From Campylobacterales bacterium (GTDB lineage: Bacteria; Campylobacterota; Campylobacteria; Campylobacterales; QNZT01): 21,388 bases of DNA. Under the pieces are notes generated by a model that worked only from the letters and a program-made list of their open reading frames with translations, did not search any database and was not told the DNA's origin. The position numbers and the translations under genes are program-made. Every line of letters starts with the position of its first letter. The first letter of the stretch is position 1. The DNA is taken from the NCBI GenBank assembly GCA_027055005.1, contig JALUNR010000227.1, forward strand, positions 1 to 21,388, given 5' to 3'. Positions 13,354 to 21,170 of this stretch are shown here, one piece after another.

Positions 13354-14010
13354 ATGAGTAAAGCAGTATTAAAATTTATAAGATTATCACCTACAAAAGC
13401 AAGACTTGTAGCTCGTGAAGTTCAAGGGATGAATGCAGAAGTTGCACTAGCAGCTTTAGAGTTTACTCCTAACAAAGCAGCTGGAATAATAGCTAAAGTT
13501 ATAGCTTCAGCAGTGGCAAATGGTGATTATGAGCCAGAAGAGGTTGAAGTAGTATCTTGTAGAGTTGATAAAGGTCCAGTTCTAAGAAGATTTAAGCCAA
13601 GAGCTAGAGGAAGTGCTAGTAGAATATTAAAACCTACTTCTCACATTATGGTAGAAGTAGCTCCAGCTGGAAGTAAAACTGAAAGCGATGCAAAGCCAGT
13701 TAAAACAGAGAAAAAAGTAGACAAAAAAGCTACTAAGTCTGAAGCAAAAGCTGAGAAAAAAGAGACGGTACCTGCAACAAAAAAAGCTACTAAAAAAGCT
13801 GAAAAAAAAGGTGATGATTTAACAAAAATCAAAGGTGTTGGTAAAGCATATCAAGAGAAGTTAAACTCTGAGGGTTTCTTTACATATGAGGAAGTTGCAA
13901 ATATGAATGAAGAGCAAATCCAAATGATGGAAAATAAATACAGCTTTAAAGGTGACTTTAAAGAATCAGTAGCATCAGCTAAAGAATTATCACAAAGTAA
14001 GGAGTCATAA
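13354..14010 (+). CDS. rplV: 50S ribosomal protein L22 with C-terminal HhH-like extension
   Basis: A 218-residue L22, about twice the usual length of near 110. Residues 1-103 are a complete L22: LSPTKARLVAREVQGM, the tunnel hairpin with KGPVLRRFKPRARGSASRI and the end HIMVEVA. Residues 104-153 are a low-complexity linker of Lys, Glu, Ala and Thr. Residues 154-218 look like a helix-hairpin-helix domain: DLTKIKGVGKAYQEKL, FTYEEVANMNEEQI and YSFKGDFKESVASAKEL. This resembles the C-terminal domain appended to L21 and some other proteins in other proteobacteria. The frame stays open and codon use is unchanged, and rpsC starts 1 base after the stop with AAGGAG inside the extension, so this is a real fusion and not a read-through error. 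The L22 core helps form the tunnel constriction; the role of the extension is unknown. Confidence 0.93.
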   Translation: MSKAVLKFIRLSPTKARLVAREVQGMNAEVALAALEFTPNKAAGIIAKVIASAVANGDYEPEEVEVVSCRVDKGPVLRRFKPRARGSASRILKPTSHIMVEVAPAGSKTESDAKPVKTEKKVDKKATKSEAKAEKKETVPATKKATKKAEKKGDDLTKIKGVGKAYQEKLNSEGFFTYEEVANMNEEQIQMMENKYSFKGDFKESVASAKELSQSKES

Positions 14011-14011
14011 G

Positions 14012-14695
14012 ATGGGTCAAAAAGTAAATCCGATTGGACTTAGACTTGGTCTTAACAGAAATTGGGACTCAAGATGGTACCCATCAAAAGAGACAACAGT
14101 TACAAACATAGGTGAAGACTACAAAATTAGAGAGTTCATAAAAAAAGAGCTTTACTATGCTGGTGTTAGTCAAATCCTTATTGAGAGAACTGCAAAAAAA
14201 TCTCGTGTAACTATAGTTTCTGCAAGACCAGGTATAATCATAGGAAAAAAAGGTGCTGATATAGAGAAACTTAGAGTTAAACTAAGCAAACTTATTGGTA
14301 GAGATATAAATGTAAACATAAAAGAAGAGAGAAATGCTCAAACTTCTGCTCAACTTGCTGCTGAAAATGTAGCTACACAGCTTGAGAGAAGGGTTGCTTT
14401 TAGAAGAGCTATGAAAAAAGTTATCCAAGGTGCTATGCAAAAAGGTGCTAAAGGTATTAAAGTTTCAGTTGCTGGAAGACTTGGCGGAGCTGAGATGGCT
14501 AGAACTGAATGGTATCTTGAGGGAAGAGTTCCTCTTCATACACTAAGAGCTAAGATAGATTATGGATATGCAAAAGCACATACTACTTATGGAATCATAG
14601 GTGTAAAAGTTTGGATATTTAAAGGTGAGGTTCTAACTAAAGGAATCCAACCAGAGAAAAAACAAGCACCTAGAAAAAAAAGAAGAGGTGAATAA
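14012..14695 (+). CDS. rpsC: 30S ribosomal protein S3
   Basis: A 227-residue S3. MGQKVNPIGLRLG starts the protein. The KH domain motif GIIIGKKG is at 74-81, and GRLGGAEMARTEWYLEGRVP with LRAKIDYGYA marks the C-terminal domain. S3 forms part of the mRNA entry channel and its helicase activity. The C-terminus is basic (EKKQAPRKKRRGE). It has a strong AAGGAG in the end of rplV. Confidence 0.97.
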   Translation: MGQKVNPIGLRLGLNRNWDSRWYPSKETTVTNIGEDYKIREFIKKELYYAGVSQILIERTAKKSRVTIVSARPGIIIGKKGADIEKLRVKLSKLIGRDINVNIKEERNAQTSAQLAAENVATQLERRVAFRRAMKKVIQGAMQKGAKGIKVSVAGRLGGAEMARTEWYLEGRVPLHTLRAKIDYGYAKAHTTYGIIGVKVWIFKGEVLTKGIQPEKKQAPRKKRRGE

Positions 14696-14697
14696 TT

Positions 14698-15123
14698 ATG
14701 TTAATGCCTAAAAGAACAAAATATAGAAAACAACAAAAAGGTAGAAATAGAGGTAAATCTTTCAGAGGTAATACTATTGCTTTTGGTGAGATCGCTCTAA
14801 AAGCTACCGAAGCTGGTAGAATAGACTCAAGACAAATCGAAGCTGCTAGGATTGCTATGACAAGACATGTTAAAAGAGAGGCAAAGTCTTGGATTAGAGT
14901 TTTCCCTGATAAACCTTTAACAGCTAAACCACTAGAGACTAGGATGGGTAAAGGTAAAGGTGCAGTAGATAGATGGGTTATGAATATAAAACCTGGAAGA
15001 ATAATTTTTGAGATGGCAGGAGTTAGTGAAAAGTTAGCAAGAGAAGCTTTAACTTTAGCAAAACATAAGCTACCTTTTAAAACAAAAATCATAACAGCAG
15101 AGAATGAACATGAAGTATATTGA
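14698..15123 (+). CDS. rplP: 50S ribosomal protein L16
   Basis: A 141-residue L16 starting MLMPKRTKYRKQQKGRNRG, the usual L16 beginning, which favours ATG 14698 over the next one at 14704. GEIALKATEAGRIDSRQIEA, RMGKGKGAVDRWV and FEMAGVSE follow. L16 organises the A-site side of the large subunit and binds aminoacyl-tRNA. The 3' end overlaps rpmC by 14 bases. Confidence 0.96.
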   Translation: MLMPKRTKYRKQQKGRNRGKSFRGNTIAFGEIALKATEAGRIDSRQIEAARIAMTRHVKREAKSWIRVFPDKPLTAKPLETRMGKGKGAVDRWVMNIKPGRIIFEMAGVSEKLAREALTLAKHKLPFKTKIITAENEHEVY

Positions 15124-15310
15124 TTTAAAAGATAAAGATGAAAATGCTCTTAAAGAGCTTTTAAAAGAGAAAAAGTTGTTGCTATTTAAGCTTAGAGCTA
15201 AGCTTAAAACTATGCAATTAAGTAATCCAAATGAGATTAAAGAAACAAAAAGAGATATTGCTAGAATAAATACTGCATTATCATCTTTAAAAAACCAAGT
15301 TAAGGCATAA
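15110..15310 (+). CDS. rpmC: 50S ribosomal protein L29
   Basis: A 66-residue, two-helix L29: MKYIDLKDKDENALKELLKE then LLLFKLRAKLKTMQLSNPNE and KRDIARINTALS. ATG 15110 matches the family start MKY; an ATG 6 bases earlier would add Met-Asn. L29 lies beside L23 at the tunnel exit. No good ribosome-binding site is seen inside the end of rplP, and the 14-base overlap suggests translation by coupling to rplP. Confidence 0.93.
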   Translation: MKYIDLKDKDENALKELLKEKKLLLFKLRAKLKTMQLSNPNEIKETKRDIARINTALSSLKNQVKA

Positions 15311-15313
15311 ACG

Positions 15314-15565
15314 ATGGCTTTAAAAAGAGAAATACAAGGTAAAGTAGTAAAAAAGGCTGGAGATAAAACAGCTACAGTTTTAGTTGAGAGAAAAGTTGTT
15401 CATCCTAGATATCATAAAATCGTAAAAAGGTTTAAAAAATATCTAATTCATGATGAAAACAATGAAACAAATGTTGGTGATGTTGTAAGTGCTATCGAGT
15501 GCAGACCATTATCAAAAACAAAATCTTTTAGATTAAAAGAGATTGTGGAAGTGGGAGTTAAATAA
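15314..15565 (+). CDS. rpsQ: 30S ribosomal protein S17
   Basis: An 83-residue S17 with the OB-fold pattern GKVVKKAGDKTATVLVERKV, HPRYHKIVKRFKKYLIHDE and ECRPLSKTKSFRLKEIVE. S17 is an early small-subunit assembly protein binding the 5' domain of 16S rRNA. Its stop shares one base with the rplN start (TAATG). Confidence 0.96.
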   Translation: MALKREIQGKVVKKAGDKTATVLVERKVVHPRYHKIVKRFKKYLIHDENNETNVGDVVSAIECRPLSKTKSFRLKEIVEVGVK

Positions 15566-15933
15566 TGATACAAGGTTTTACTAGACTTGCAGTTGCTGAT
15601 AATAGTGGTGCAAAAGAGATAATGTGTATTAAAGTTCTTGGTGGTAGTAAAAGAAGATATGCATCGCTTGGTGATGTTATAGTGGCTTCTGTTAAAAAGG
15701 CTACACCAAATGGAAAAGTTAAAAAAGGTCAAGTTATAAAAGCTGTTGTTGTTAGAACTAAGAAAGAGGTTCAAAGAGAAAATGGGTCACTTATTAGATT
15801 TGATGAAAATGCAGCAGTTATTCTTGATGGAAAAAGTGAGCCTATAGGAACAAGGATATTTGGACCTGTTGGCAGAGAAGTTAGATATGCAAACTTTATG
15901 AAAATAGTTTCACTAGCACCGGAGGTTTTATAA
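15565..15933 (+). CDS. rplN: 50S ribosomal protein L14
   Basis: A 122-residue L14: MIQGFTRLAVADNSGAKEIM, the block LGDVIVASVKKATPNGKVKK, IRFDENAAVILD and GTRIFGPVGREVR. L14 lies at the subunit interface and forms bridge B8. Both ends overlap the neighbouring genes by one base in TAATG, so termination-reinitiation probably links rpsQ, rplN and rplX. Confidence 0.97.
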   Translation: MIQGFTRLAVADNSGAKEIMCIKVLGGSKRRYASLGDVIVASVKKATPNGKVKKGQVIKAVVVRTKKEVQRENGSLIRFDENAAVILDGKSEPIGTRIFGPVGREVRYANFMKIVSLAPEVL

Positions 15934-16166
15934 TGGCTGTAAAATTTAAAATAAAAAAAGGTGATACTGTAAAAATTATTGCTGGTAATGATAAAGGGAA
16001 AGAAGGTGAAGTACTTAAGGTTCTTACTAAAACTTCTCAAGTTATCGTTGCTGGTTGTAAAATAGCTAAAAAAGCAGTTAAACCAACTGAAGAGAACCAA
16101 AATGGTGGTTTTATGGATAAAGAGATGCCTATACATATCTCAAATGTAGCAAAAGTTGAGGGATAA
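15933..16166 (+). CDS. rplX: 50S ribosomal protein L24
   Basis: A 77-residue L24 with the KOW motif KKGDTVKIIAGNDKGKEGEV near the N-terminus and KKAVKPTEENQNGGFMDKEM, followed by PIHISNV. It is shorter than the roughly 100-residue E. coli form, as in related epsilon species. L24 starts large-subunit assembly near the tunnel exit. GGAGG at 15920-15925 precedes the start. Confidence 0.95.
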   Translation: MAVKFKIKKGDTVKIIAGNDKGKEGEVLKVLTKTSQVIVAGCKIAKKAVKPTEENQNGGFMDKEMPIHISNVAKVEG

Positions 16167-16169
16167 TTT

Positions 16170-16718
16170 ATGGTAATTAGATTAAAAGAAAAATATAATA
16201 ATGAAATAAAACAAGCTTTAAAAGAAGAGTTTGACATAAAAAATGTTATGCAAATTCCTGCTTTAGAGAAGATTGTTATAAATGTTGGTGCTGGTGAAGA
16301 AGCAAAAGATAGTAAAATTTTGCAAAATGTACAAGATACTATATCTTTAATAGCTGGTCAACATGCAGTAGTAACTAAAGCAAAAAAATCAATCGCTGGT
16401 TTTAAGCTAAGAGAAGATTTTCCGATAGGTGTTAAAGTTACTCTAAGAGGTGATAGAATGTTTACTTTCTTAGATAAGTTGATATCTATAACTCTTCCTA
16501 GAGTTAAAGATTTTAGAGGTGTTCCTAACAGTAACTTTGATGGTCGTGGGAACTATACTTTTGGACTTGATGAACAACTTGTTTTTCCAGAAGTAAAATT
16601 TGATGATATTATAAAACAACATGGTATGAATATAACTTTCGTAACAACAACTGAAGATGATAAACAATCTTTCAGAATGTTAGAGTTATTTGGTATGCCG
16701 TTTGCAAAAAGGTCTTAA
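16170..16718 (+). CDS. rplE: 50S ribosomal protein L5
   Basis: A 182-residue L5. RLKEKYNNEIKQALKEEF, IPALEKIVINVGAGEEAKDS, the block KSIAGFKLREDFPIGVKVTL, RVKDFRGV and FDGRGNYTFGLDEQLVFPE are all typical. L5 binds 5S rRNA in the central protuberance together with L18 and contacts P-site tRNA. It begins 3 bases after rplX. Confidence 0.97.
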   Translation: MVIRLKEKYNNEIKQALKEEFDIKNVMQIPALEKIVINVGAGEEAKDSKILQNVQDTISLIAGQHAVVTKAKKSIAGFKLREDFPIGVKVTLRGDRMFTFLDKLISITLPRVKDFRGVPNSNFDGRGNYTFGLDEQLVFPEVKFDDIIKQHGMNITFVTTTEDDKQSFRMLELFGMPFAKRS

Positions 16719-16721
16719 GTC

Positions 16722-16907
16722 ATGGCAAAAAAATCAATGATAGCAAAACAACAAAGAAAGCCTAAGTTTGGTGTAAGGGCTTACACAAGATGTCAAATCT
16801 GTGGAAGACCACACTCAGTATATAAAGATTTTGGAATATGTAGAATTTGCCTAAGAAAAATGGCAAATGAAGGTCAAATTCCTGGCTTAAAAAAATCAAG
16901 TTGGTAG
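16722..16907 (+). CDS. rpsN: 30S ribosomal protein S14, zinc-binding short form
   Basis: A 61-residue S14 of the short zinc (C+) type, with C24, C27, C40 and C43 in RCQICGRPH and GICRICLRK and the standard end GQIPGLKKSSW. S14 assembles late into the small-subunit head. No zinc-free paralogue is in this window. It has only a weak ribosome-binding sequence in the end of rplE (AAAAAGG at 16706-16712), 9 bases upstream. Confidence 0.97.
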   Translation: MAKKSMIAKQQRKPKFGVRAYTRCQICGRPHSVYKDFGICRICLRKMANEGQIPGLKKSSW

Positions 16908-16916
16908 GGAGAAATT

Positions 16917-17312
16917 ATGGTAAATGATTTAGTATCAGATGCACTAACTAGAATAAGAAATGCATCTATGAGAAGATTGGAAGTAACTACACTTCTTCAC
17001 TCAAAACTTGTAGAAGCAACAGTTAAAATTTTTCAAGAAAAAGGTTATGTTGAAAGTTTTAGCATAGTTGAAGATGGAAATAAAAAGTTTATAAAAGTAG
17101 TTTTAAAGTATAACGACAATGGAAGTTCAGTAATCAGTGAAGTTAAAAAAATCTCAAAACCAGGTAGAAGGGTTTATAAAGGTGCTGAGGATATAAAAAG
17201 ATTTAAAAATGGTTATGGAACTATTGTTGTAAGTACTTCAAAAGGTGTACTTAGTAATGACGTCGCATTTAAAGAGGGAATTGGTGGCGAAGTTATCTGT
17301 AGTATTTGGTAA
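16917..17312 (+). CDS. rpsH: 30S ribosomal protein S8
   Basis: A 131-residue S8: DLVSDALTRIRNASMRRLEV, KPGRRVYKG and the typical end GTIVVSTSKGVLSNDVAFKE followed by GGEVICSIW. S8 binds the central domain of 16S rRNA and in E. coli represses the spc operon by binding its mRNA. The gap of 57 bases that follows it is the longest within the S10-spc cluster. Confidence 0.97.
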   Translation: MVNDLVSDALTRIRNASMRRLEVTTLLHSKLVEATVKIFQEKGYVESFSIVEDGNKKFIKVVLKYNDNGSSVISEVKKISKPGRRVYKGAEDIKRFKNGYGTIVVSTSKGVLSNDVAFKEGIGGEVICSIW

Positions 17313-17325
17313 AAATTAAAATTTT

Positions 17326-17366
17326 TACGGCATTCGAAAAATATTTCGTAGACAAGTAAAAGGAAA
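17326..17366 (+). promoter_or_regulatory. rpsH-rplF gap with a small hairpin before the rplF ribosome-binding site
   Basis: CGAAA (17335-17339) can pair with TTTCG (17344-17348) around AATA. TACG (17326-17329) can pair with CGTA (17347-17350) as an alternative. GACAAGT (17351-17357) and AAAAGGA (17358-17364) follow, then the rplF ATG. The same heptamer GACAAGT follows the leader hairpin of rpsJ. No clear promoter is seen. The stems are short, so this may be chance. Confidence 0.3.
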
Positions 17367-17369
17367 AAC

Positions 17370-17906
17370 ATGTCAAGAATTGGTAAACAACCAGTTTCAA
17401 TACCAACTGGTATTGAAGCTAGTGAAAAAGATGGTGTTATTACTTTTAAAAAAGGTAATGTAGAAAAAACACTTGATACAAAAAACTTTGTTAATATTGA
17501 GTTAAAAGATAACTCTCTTGTTTTCTCACCTAAAGGTGATGATAGACAATCAAGAGCTTTTTGGGGAACTTTTAGATCTTTAGCAAACAACATTATAGTT
17601 GGTTTAACAACTGGTTATGAAAAAAGACTAGAGATAAATGGTGTTGGTTATAGAGCAGCAGTTAAAGGTAATGTTCTTGAACTTCAACTAGGATTTTCTC
17701 ACCCTATCAACTATGAATTTCCAAAAGATGTATCCATAGCGGTTGAGAAAAATACCATCATTATAAAATCTGATGATAAACAAGTTATTGGACAAATTGC
17801 AGCAGAGATTAGAGGATTTAGACCACCTGAACCATACAAAGGAAAAGGTGTTAAATATGCTGATGAAGTTATCATCAGAAAAGCTGGTAAGACTGCAGGT
17901 AAATAG
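17370..17906 (+). CDS. rplF: 50S ribosomal protein L6
   Basis: A 178-residue L6: MSRIGKQPVSIPTGIE, the segment GLTTGYEKRLEINGVGYRA, LQLGFSHPINYEFPKDV and RPPEPYKGKGVKYADEVIIR. The two repeated alpha/beta domains are of normal length. L6 lies near the sarcin-ricin loop and factor-binding region. A clear AAAAGGA precedes the start by 5 bases. Confidence 0.97.
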   Translation: MSRIGKQPVSIPTGIEASEKDGVITFKKGNVEKTLDTKNFVNIELKDNSLVFSPKGDDRQSRAFWGTFRSLANNIIVGLTTGYEKRLEINGVGYRAAVKGNVLELQLGFSHPINYEFPKDVSIAVEKNTIIIKSDDKQVIGQIAAEIRGFRPPEPYKGKGVKYADEVIIRKAGKTAGK

Positions 17907-17914
17907 GGGATAAC

Positions 17915-18271
17915 ATGAGAACAAAATTATTAAAACAAAAAAATGCTCTAAAGGCTAGAAGAATAAGAAGAGTAAGAGGAAAAATCTCAGGAACTGTTGA
18001 GTGTCCAAGAGTTGCGCTATTTAAATCAAACAGACATCTTTATGCTCAAGCTATTGATGATGTAACTGGTACTACATTGGCAAGTGTTGATGGTAGAAAA
18101 TTAGGTGAGAAAGCAAACATAGAAGCTGCTAAAATAGTGGCTAAAGCATTTGCTGATGCTCTAAAAGCAAAAGATATAACAAAAGTAGTATATGATAGAA
18201 GAGGAAATCTCTATCATGGTGTTGTAGCTGCATTTGCTGAAGCTTTAAGAGAAAATGAAATAACACTATAA
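17915..18271 (+). CDS. rplR: 50S ribosomal protein L18
   Basis: A 118-residue L18: the basic N-terminus LKQKNALKARRIRRVRGKIS, RVALFKSNRHLYAQAIDDVT and YDRRGNLYHGVVAAFAEALR. L18 carries 5S rRNA into the large subunit with L5. AGGGGA overlaps the end of rplF. Confidence 0.97.
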   Translation: MRTKLLKQKNALKARRIRRVRGKISGTVECPRVALFKSNRHLYAQAIDDVTGTTLASVDGRKLGEKANIEAAKIVAKAFADALKAKDITKVVYDRRGNLYHGVVAAFAEALRENEITL

Positions 18272-18280
18272 AGGTCAATG

Positions 18281-18724
18281 ATGGAAAAGATAAATAAAGA
18301 AGAATTTGAAGAAGTAATCGTTAACATCGGAAGAGTTACAAAAGTTGTTAAAGGTGGTAGAAGATTTAGATTTACTGCTCTTGTAGTTATTGGCAATAGA
18401 AATGGTGTAGTAGGATATGGTACTGGAAAAGCAAAAGAGGTTCCAGATGCTATAAAAAAAGCTGTTGATGATGCACATAAAAACTTAGTAAAAGTAAATG
18501 TAAAAGGATCAACTATAGCTCATGATATAGAGTTAAAAGTAGGAGCTAGTAGAATACTTCTTAAACCAGCAAGTGAGGGTACAGGAGTTATAGCGGGTGG
18601 TGCAACTAGACCAGTTTTAGAGTTAGCAGGTATCAAAGATATACTTACAAAATCACTAGGATCTAACAATCCTAACAACCTTGTTCGTGCAACAGTTGCT
18701 GCACTTACAAAGATAAAACAGTAG
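18281..18724 (+). CDS. rpsE: 30S ribosomal protein S5
   Basis: A 147-residue S5: EFEEVIVNIGRVTKVVKGGR, the double-stranded RNA-binding block ALVVIGNRNGVVGYGTGKAK and RPASEGTGVIAGGATRPVLE. I chose the second of two adjacent ATGs (18281), since family members start MEK; the first, at 18278, would add one Met. AAGG at 18271-18274 overlaps the rplR stop. S5 helps form the mRNA entry channel and affects decoding accuracy. Confidence 0.96.
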   Translation: MEKINKEEFEEVIVNIGRVTKVVKGGRRFRFTALVVIGNRNGVVGYGTGKAKEVPDAIKKAVDDAHKNLVKVNVKGSTIAHDIELKVGASRILLKPASEGTGVIAGGATRPVLELAGIKDILTKSLGSNNPNNLVRATVAALTKIKQ

Positions 18725-18733
18725 GAGATTAAA

Positions 18734-19132
18734 ATGGGTTTAGAAAACTTAAAACCAGCATGCGGTTCTACTAAAAAAACAAAAAGAGTAGGTCGTGGGC
18801 AAGGTAGTGGTATGGGTAAAACTGCTTCAAGAGGAAACAACGGTCAAAAAAGTAGAACTGGTTATAGCCAAAAAAGAGGTTTCGAGGGTGGACAACAACC
18901 ACTAGCTAGAAGACTTCCAAAAGTAGGGTTTACTTCAAGAGTTGTGAAGCCTTATGTTATCAATGTAGATAAAAATACAAAAGTAGCTGAACTTTCAGAT
19001 ATTACTATTGATAGTATCAGAGAAGTTCATAAAATAAGCTCTTTTGTAAAAAAAGTAAAACTTATTGGAAGCTCAGCAAAAGATTTAGCTTCTAAAATAA
19101 AAGACGAAAATATTACTTGTAGTGGTATGTAG
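18734..19132 (+). CDS. rplO: 50S ribosomal protein L15
   Basis: A 132-residue L15: LKPACGSTKKTKRVGRGQGS, the Gly-rich MGKTASRGNNGQKSRTGYSQ, FEGGQQPLARRLPKVGF and the C-terminal GSSAKDLASKIKDE. L15 is a late large-subunit assembly protein. AGGAG at 18723-18727 overlaps the rpsE stop. It precedes secY by 2 bases, the standard spc order; no rpmD (L30) gene lies between rpsE and rplO, as in other Campylobacterota. Confidence 0.96.
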   Translation: MGLENLKPACGSTKKTKRVGRGQGSGMGKTASRGNNGQKSRTGYSQKRGFEGGQQPLARRLPKVGFTSRVVKPYVINVDKNTKVAELSDITIDSIREVHKISSFVKKVKLIGSSAKDLASKIKDENITCSGM

Positions 19133-19134
19133 TC

Positions 19135-20394
19135 ATGAATAAAGATTTAACAAACAAGATTCTAATAACATTAGCTTTCTTGTTTGCATATAGGATTTTG
19201 TCTTATATACCAGTACCAGGAGTAAATATTGATGTTATCAAACATTTTTTTGATACAAACTCAAATAATGCTCTTGGAATGGTAAATATGTTTAGTGGAA
19301 ATGCAGTTAGAAGATTAAGTATTATTTCACTAGGTATTATGCCATATATCACAGCTTCAATCATTATGGAACTTCTTGCAGCAACATTCCCTACTTTAGG
19401 GCAGATGAAAAAAGAGCGAGATGGTATGACAAAATATATGCAAATAATTAGATATGCAACTATTGGTATAACACTTATACAAGCTATTGGTGTTTCTATG
19501 GGACTTCAAAGTTTAAGTAGTGGTGGAGAGAGTGCAATTATGATAGATATGAGTACTTTTATTCCAATAGCAGCAGTATCAATGCTTACAGGAACTATGC
19601 TTTTGATGTGGATTGGTGAACAAATCACTCAAAGTGGTATAGGAAATGGTATATCTTTGATTATTTTTGCTGGTATTGTTTCTGGAATACCAAGAGCGAT
19701 AGGTGGTACTATTAACTTAGTAAATACTGGTGAGATGAATTTTCTAGTAGTTATTGGTATTATAGCTGTTATATTAGTAACTGTTGGAGTTATTATTTAT
19801 GTAGAGCTAGGAGAGAGAAGAGTTCCTATCTCATATTCAAGAAAGACAATGATGCAAAATCAAAATAAAAGAGTTATGAACTATATACCTATCAAAGTGA
19901 ATCTAAGTGGTGTTATACCTCCTATTTTTGCTTCAGCTATTTTGATGATGCCAAGTACACTTTTAAGAAGTAGTACAAATCCTTATGTTCAGAAAATTGC
20001 AGATCTTTTAAGTCCAAGTGGATATTTGTTTAATATTCTTATGTTTGCATTTGTAATATTTTTTGCTTTCTTTTATGCTTCTATTACTTTTAATGCAAAA
20101 GAAATAGCTGATAATCTCAAAAAACAGGGTGGATTTATTCCTGGAGTTAGACCTGGAAGCTCAACAGCTGAGTTTTTAAATGGTGTGGCTAGTAGGATTA
20201 CAGTAAGTGGTGCTATATATTTAGCACTTATTTCGACATTGCCTTGGTTTCTAGTAAAAACTATGGGAGTTCCTTTTTATTTTGGCGGAACAGCTGTTTT
20301 GATTGTAGTTCAAGTTGCACTAGATACTATGAGAAAGATAGAAGCTCAAATATATATGAGTAAATATAATACTCTTAGTGCTGTTGGACTTTAA
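19135..20394 (+). CDS. secY: Preprotein translocase subunit SecY
   Basis: A 419-residue polytopic inner-membrane protein with ten expected membrane segments. The first segment ends in RILSYIPVPGVN. The plug region is about 48-63 (GMVNMFSGNAVRRLSI). GIGNGISLIIF (168-178) and the cytosolic loop GERRVPISYSRK (226-237), which contacts SecA and the ribosome, are clear. SecY with SecE and SecG forms the protein-conducting channel. The start has no strong Shine-Dalgarno sequence and lies 2 bases after rplO, so it probably depends on coupled translation. Confidence 0.98.
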   Translation: MNKDLTNKILITLAFLFAYRILSYIPVPGVNIDVIKHFFDTNSNNALGMVNMFSGNAVRRLSIISLGIMPYITASIIMELLAATFPTLGQMKKERDGMTKYMQIIRYATIGITLIQAIGVSMGLQSLSSGGESAIMIDMSTFIPIAAVSMLTGTMLLMWIGEQITQSGIGNGISLIIFAGIVSGIPRAIGGTINLVNTGEMNFLVVIGIIAVILVTVGVIIYVELGERRVPISYSRKTMMQNQNKRVMNYIPIKVNLSGVIPPIFASAILMMPSTLLRSSTNPYVQKIADLLSPSGYLFNILMFAFVIFFAFFYASITFNAKEIADNLKKQGGFIPGVRPGSSTAEFLNGVASRITVSGAIYLALISTLPWFLVKTMGVPFYFGGTAVLIVVQVALDTMRKIEAQIYMSKYNTLSAVGL

Positions 20395-20399
20395 GAAAT

Positions 20400-21161
20400 A
20401 TGGCAATATCACTTAAAAAACCCTTAGAAATAGAAAAACTAAGGGTTTCCAATCAAATTGTAGCTCAAACTTTAAATTATTTGAGAGCAAATGTAAAAGA
20501 GGGTATGACTCTTAAAGAAATAAATCAAATGGGTGAAGAGTTTATTTACTCACTTGACTCCCGTCCAGCTTTTAAAGGTCTCTATGGTTTTCCAGCAGGA
20601 GTTTGTACCTCACTAAATGAGGTAGTAATCCACGGAATCCCAGATGATACAAAAGTAAAAGATGGAGATATTTTAGGACTAGATATAGGTGTTGAAAAAG
20701 ATGGTTGGTTTGGAGATGCGGCTATTACTATGCCAATAGGAGAGATTAGTAAAGCAGATGAAAAACTTATAGCTTGTTCATATGATGCTTTGATACATTC
20801 CATTGAAAACATAAAAACTGGCATGAGATTTAAAGAGCTTAGCTTTTTACTTGAAAACTTTATACTTGATAGAGGTTATGTTCCTCTAAGAGGATTTTGT
20901 GGTCATGGTATAGGTAAAAAACCTCATGAAGAACCAGAAATTCCAAACTATTTGGAAGGTAGTAATCCAAAACAAGGACCTAAGATAAAAAATGGTATGG
21001 TTTTTTGTATAGAGCCTATGATATGTCAAAAGAGTGGAGTAGCAAAAGTGGATAAAACTGATAAATGGTCAGTCACAAGTGAAGATGGACTAAGAACTTC
21101 TCACTATGAGCATACAGTAGCAATTATAAATAATAAAGCCCAGATATTATCAATCACTTAA
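20400..21161 (+). CDS. map: Type I methionine aminopeptidase
   Basis: A 253-residue cytoplasmic metalloprotease that removes the initiator methionine from new proteins. The five metal ligands are D95 (LDIG), D106 (GDAA), H169 (GHGIG), E205 (IEPM) and E237 (EHT); the substrate-contacting H78 and H176 are also present. No N-terminal extension is seen, which is the minimal type Ia form. The start follows the secY stop by 5 bases with only a weak AAGAAA upstream. The position between secY and infA is common. Confidence 0.97.
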   Translation: MAISLKKPLEIEKLRVSNQIVAQTLNYLRANVKEGMTLKEINQMGEEFIYSLDSRPAFKGLYGFPAGVCTSLNEVVIHGIPDDTKVKDGDILGLDIGVEKDGWFGDAAITMPIGEISKADEKLIACSYDALIHSIENIKTGMRFKELSFLLENFILDRGYVPLRGFCGHGIGKKPHEEPEIPNYLEGSNPKQGPKIKNGMVFCIEPMICQKSGVAKVDKTDKWSVTSEDGLRTSHYEHTVAIINNKAQILSIT

Positions 21162-21170
21162 GGAGAAAGA

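Noticed and set aside
13663..13812. Possible simple-sequence repeat expansion or frameshift explaining the long L22
   Set aside because: The linker is degenerate at the DNA level with no exact tandem unit, the frame remains open into a structured domain, and rpsC begins directly after the stop with its ribosome-binding site inside the extension.
13641..13832. Reading frame opposite the L22 linker
   Set aside because: It mirrors the Lys/Glu/Ala repeats as hydrophobic residues; low complexity alone explains the open frame.
14670..15092. 140-residue reading frame on the - strand opposite rplP
   Set aside because: It is a shadow of the rplP coding sequence, with no ribosome-binding site, and the + strand encodes an unmistakable L16. 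All other - strand frames were rejected likewise.
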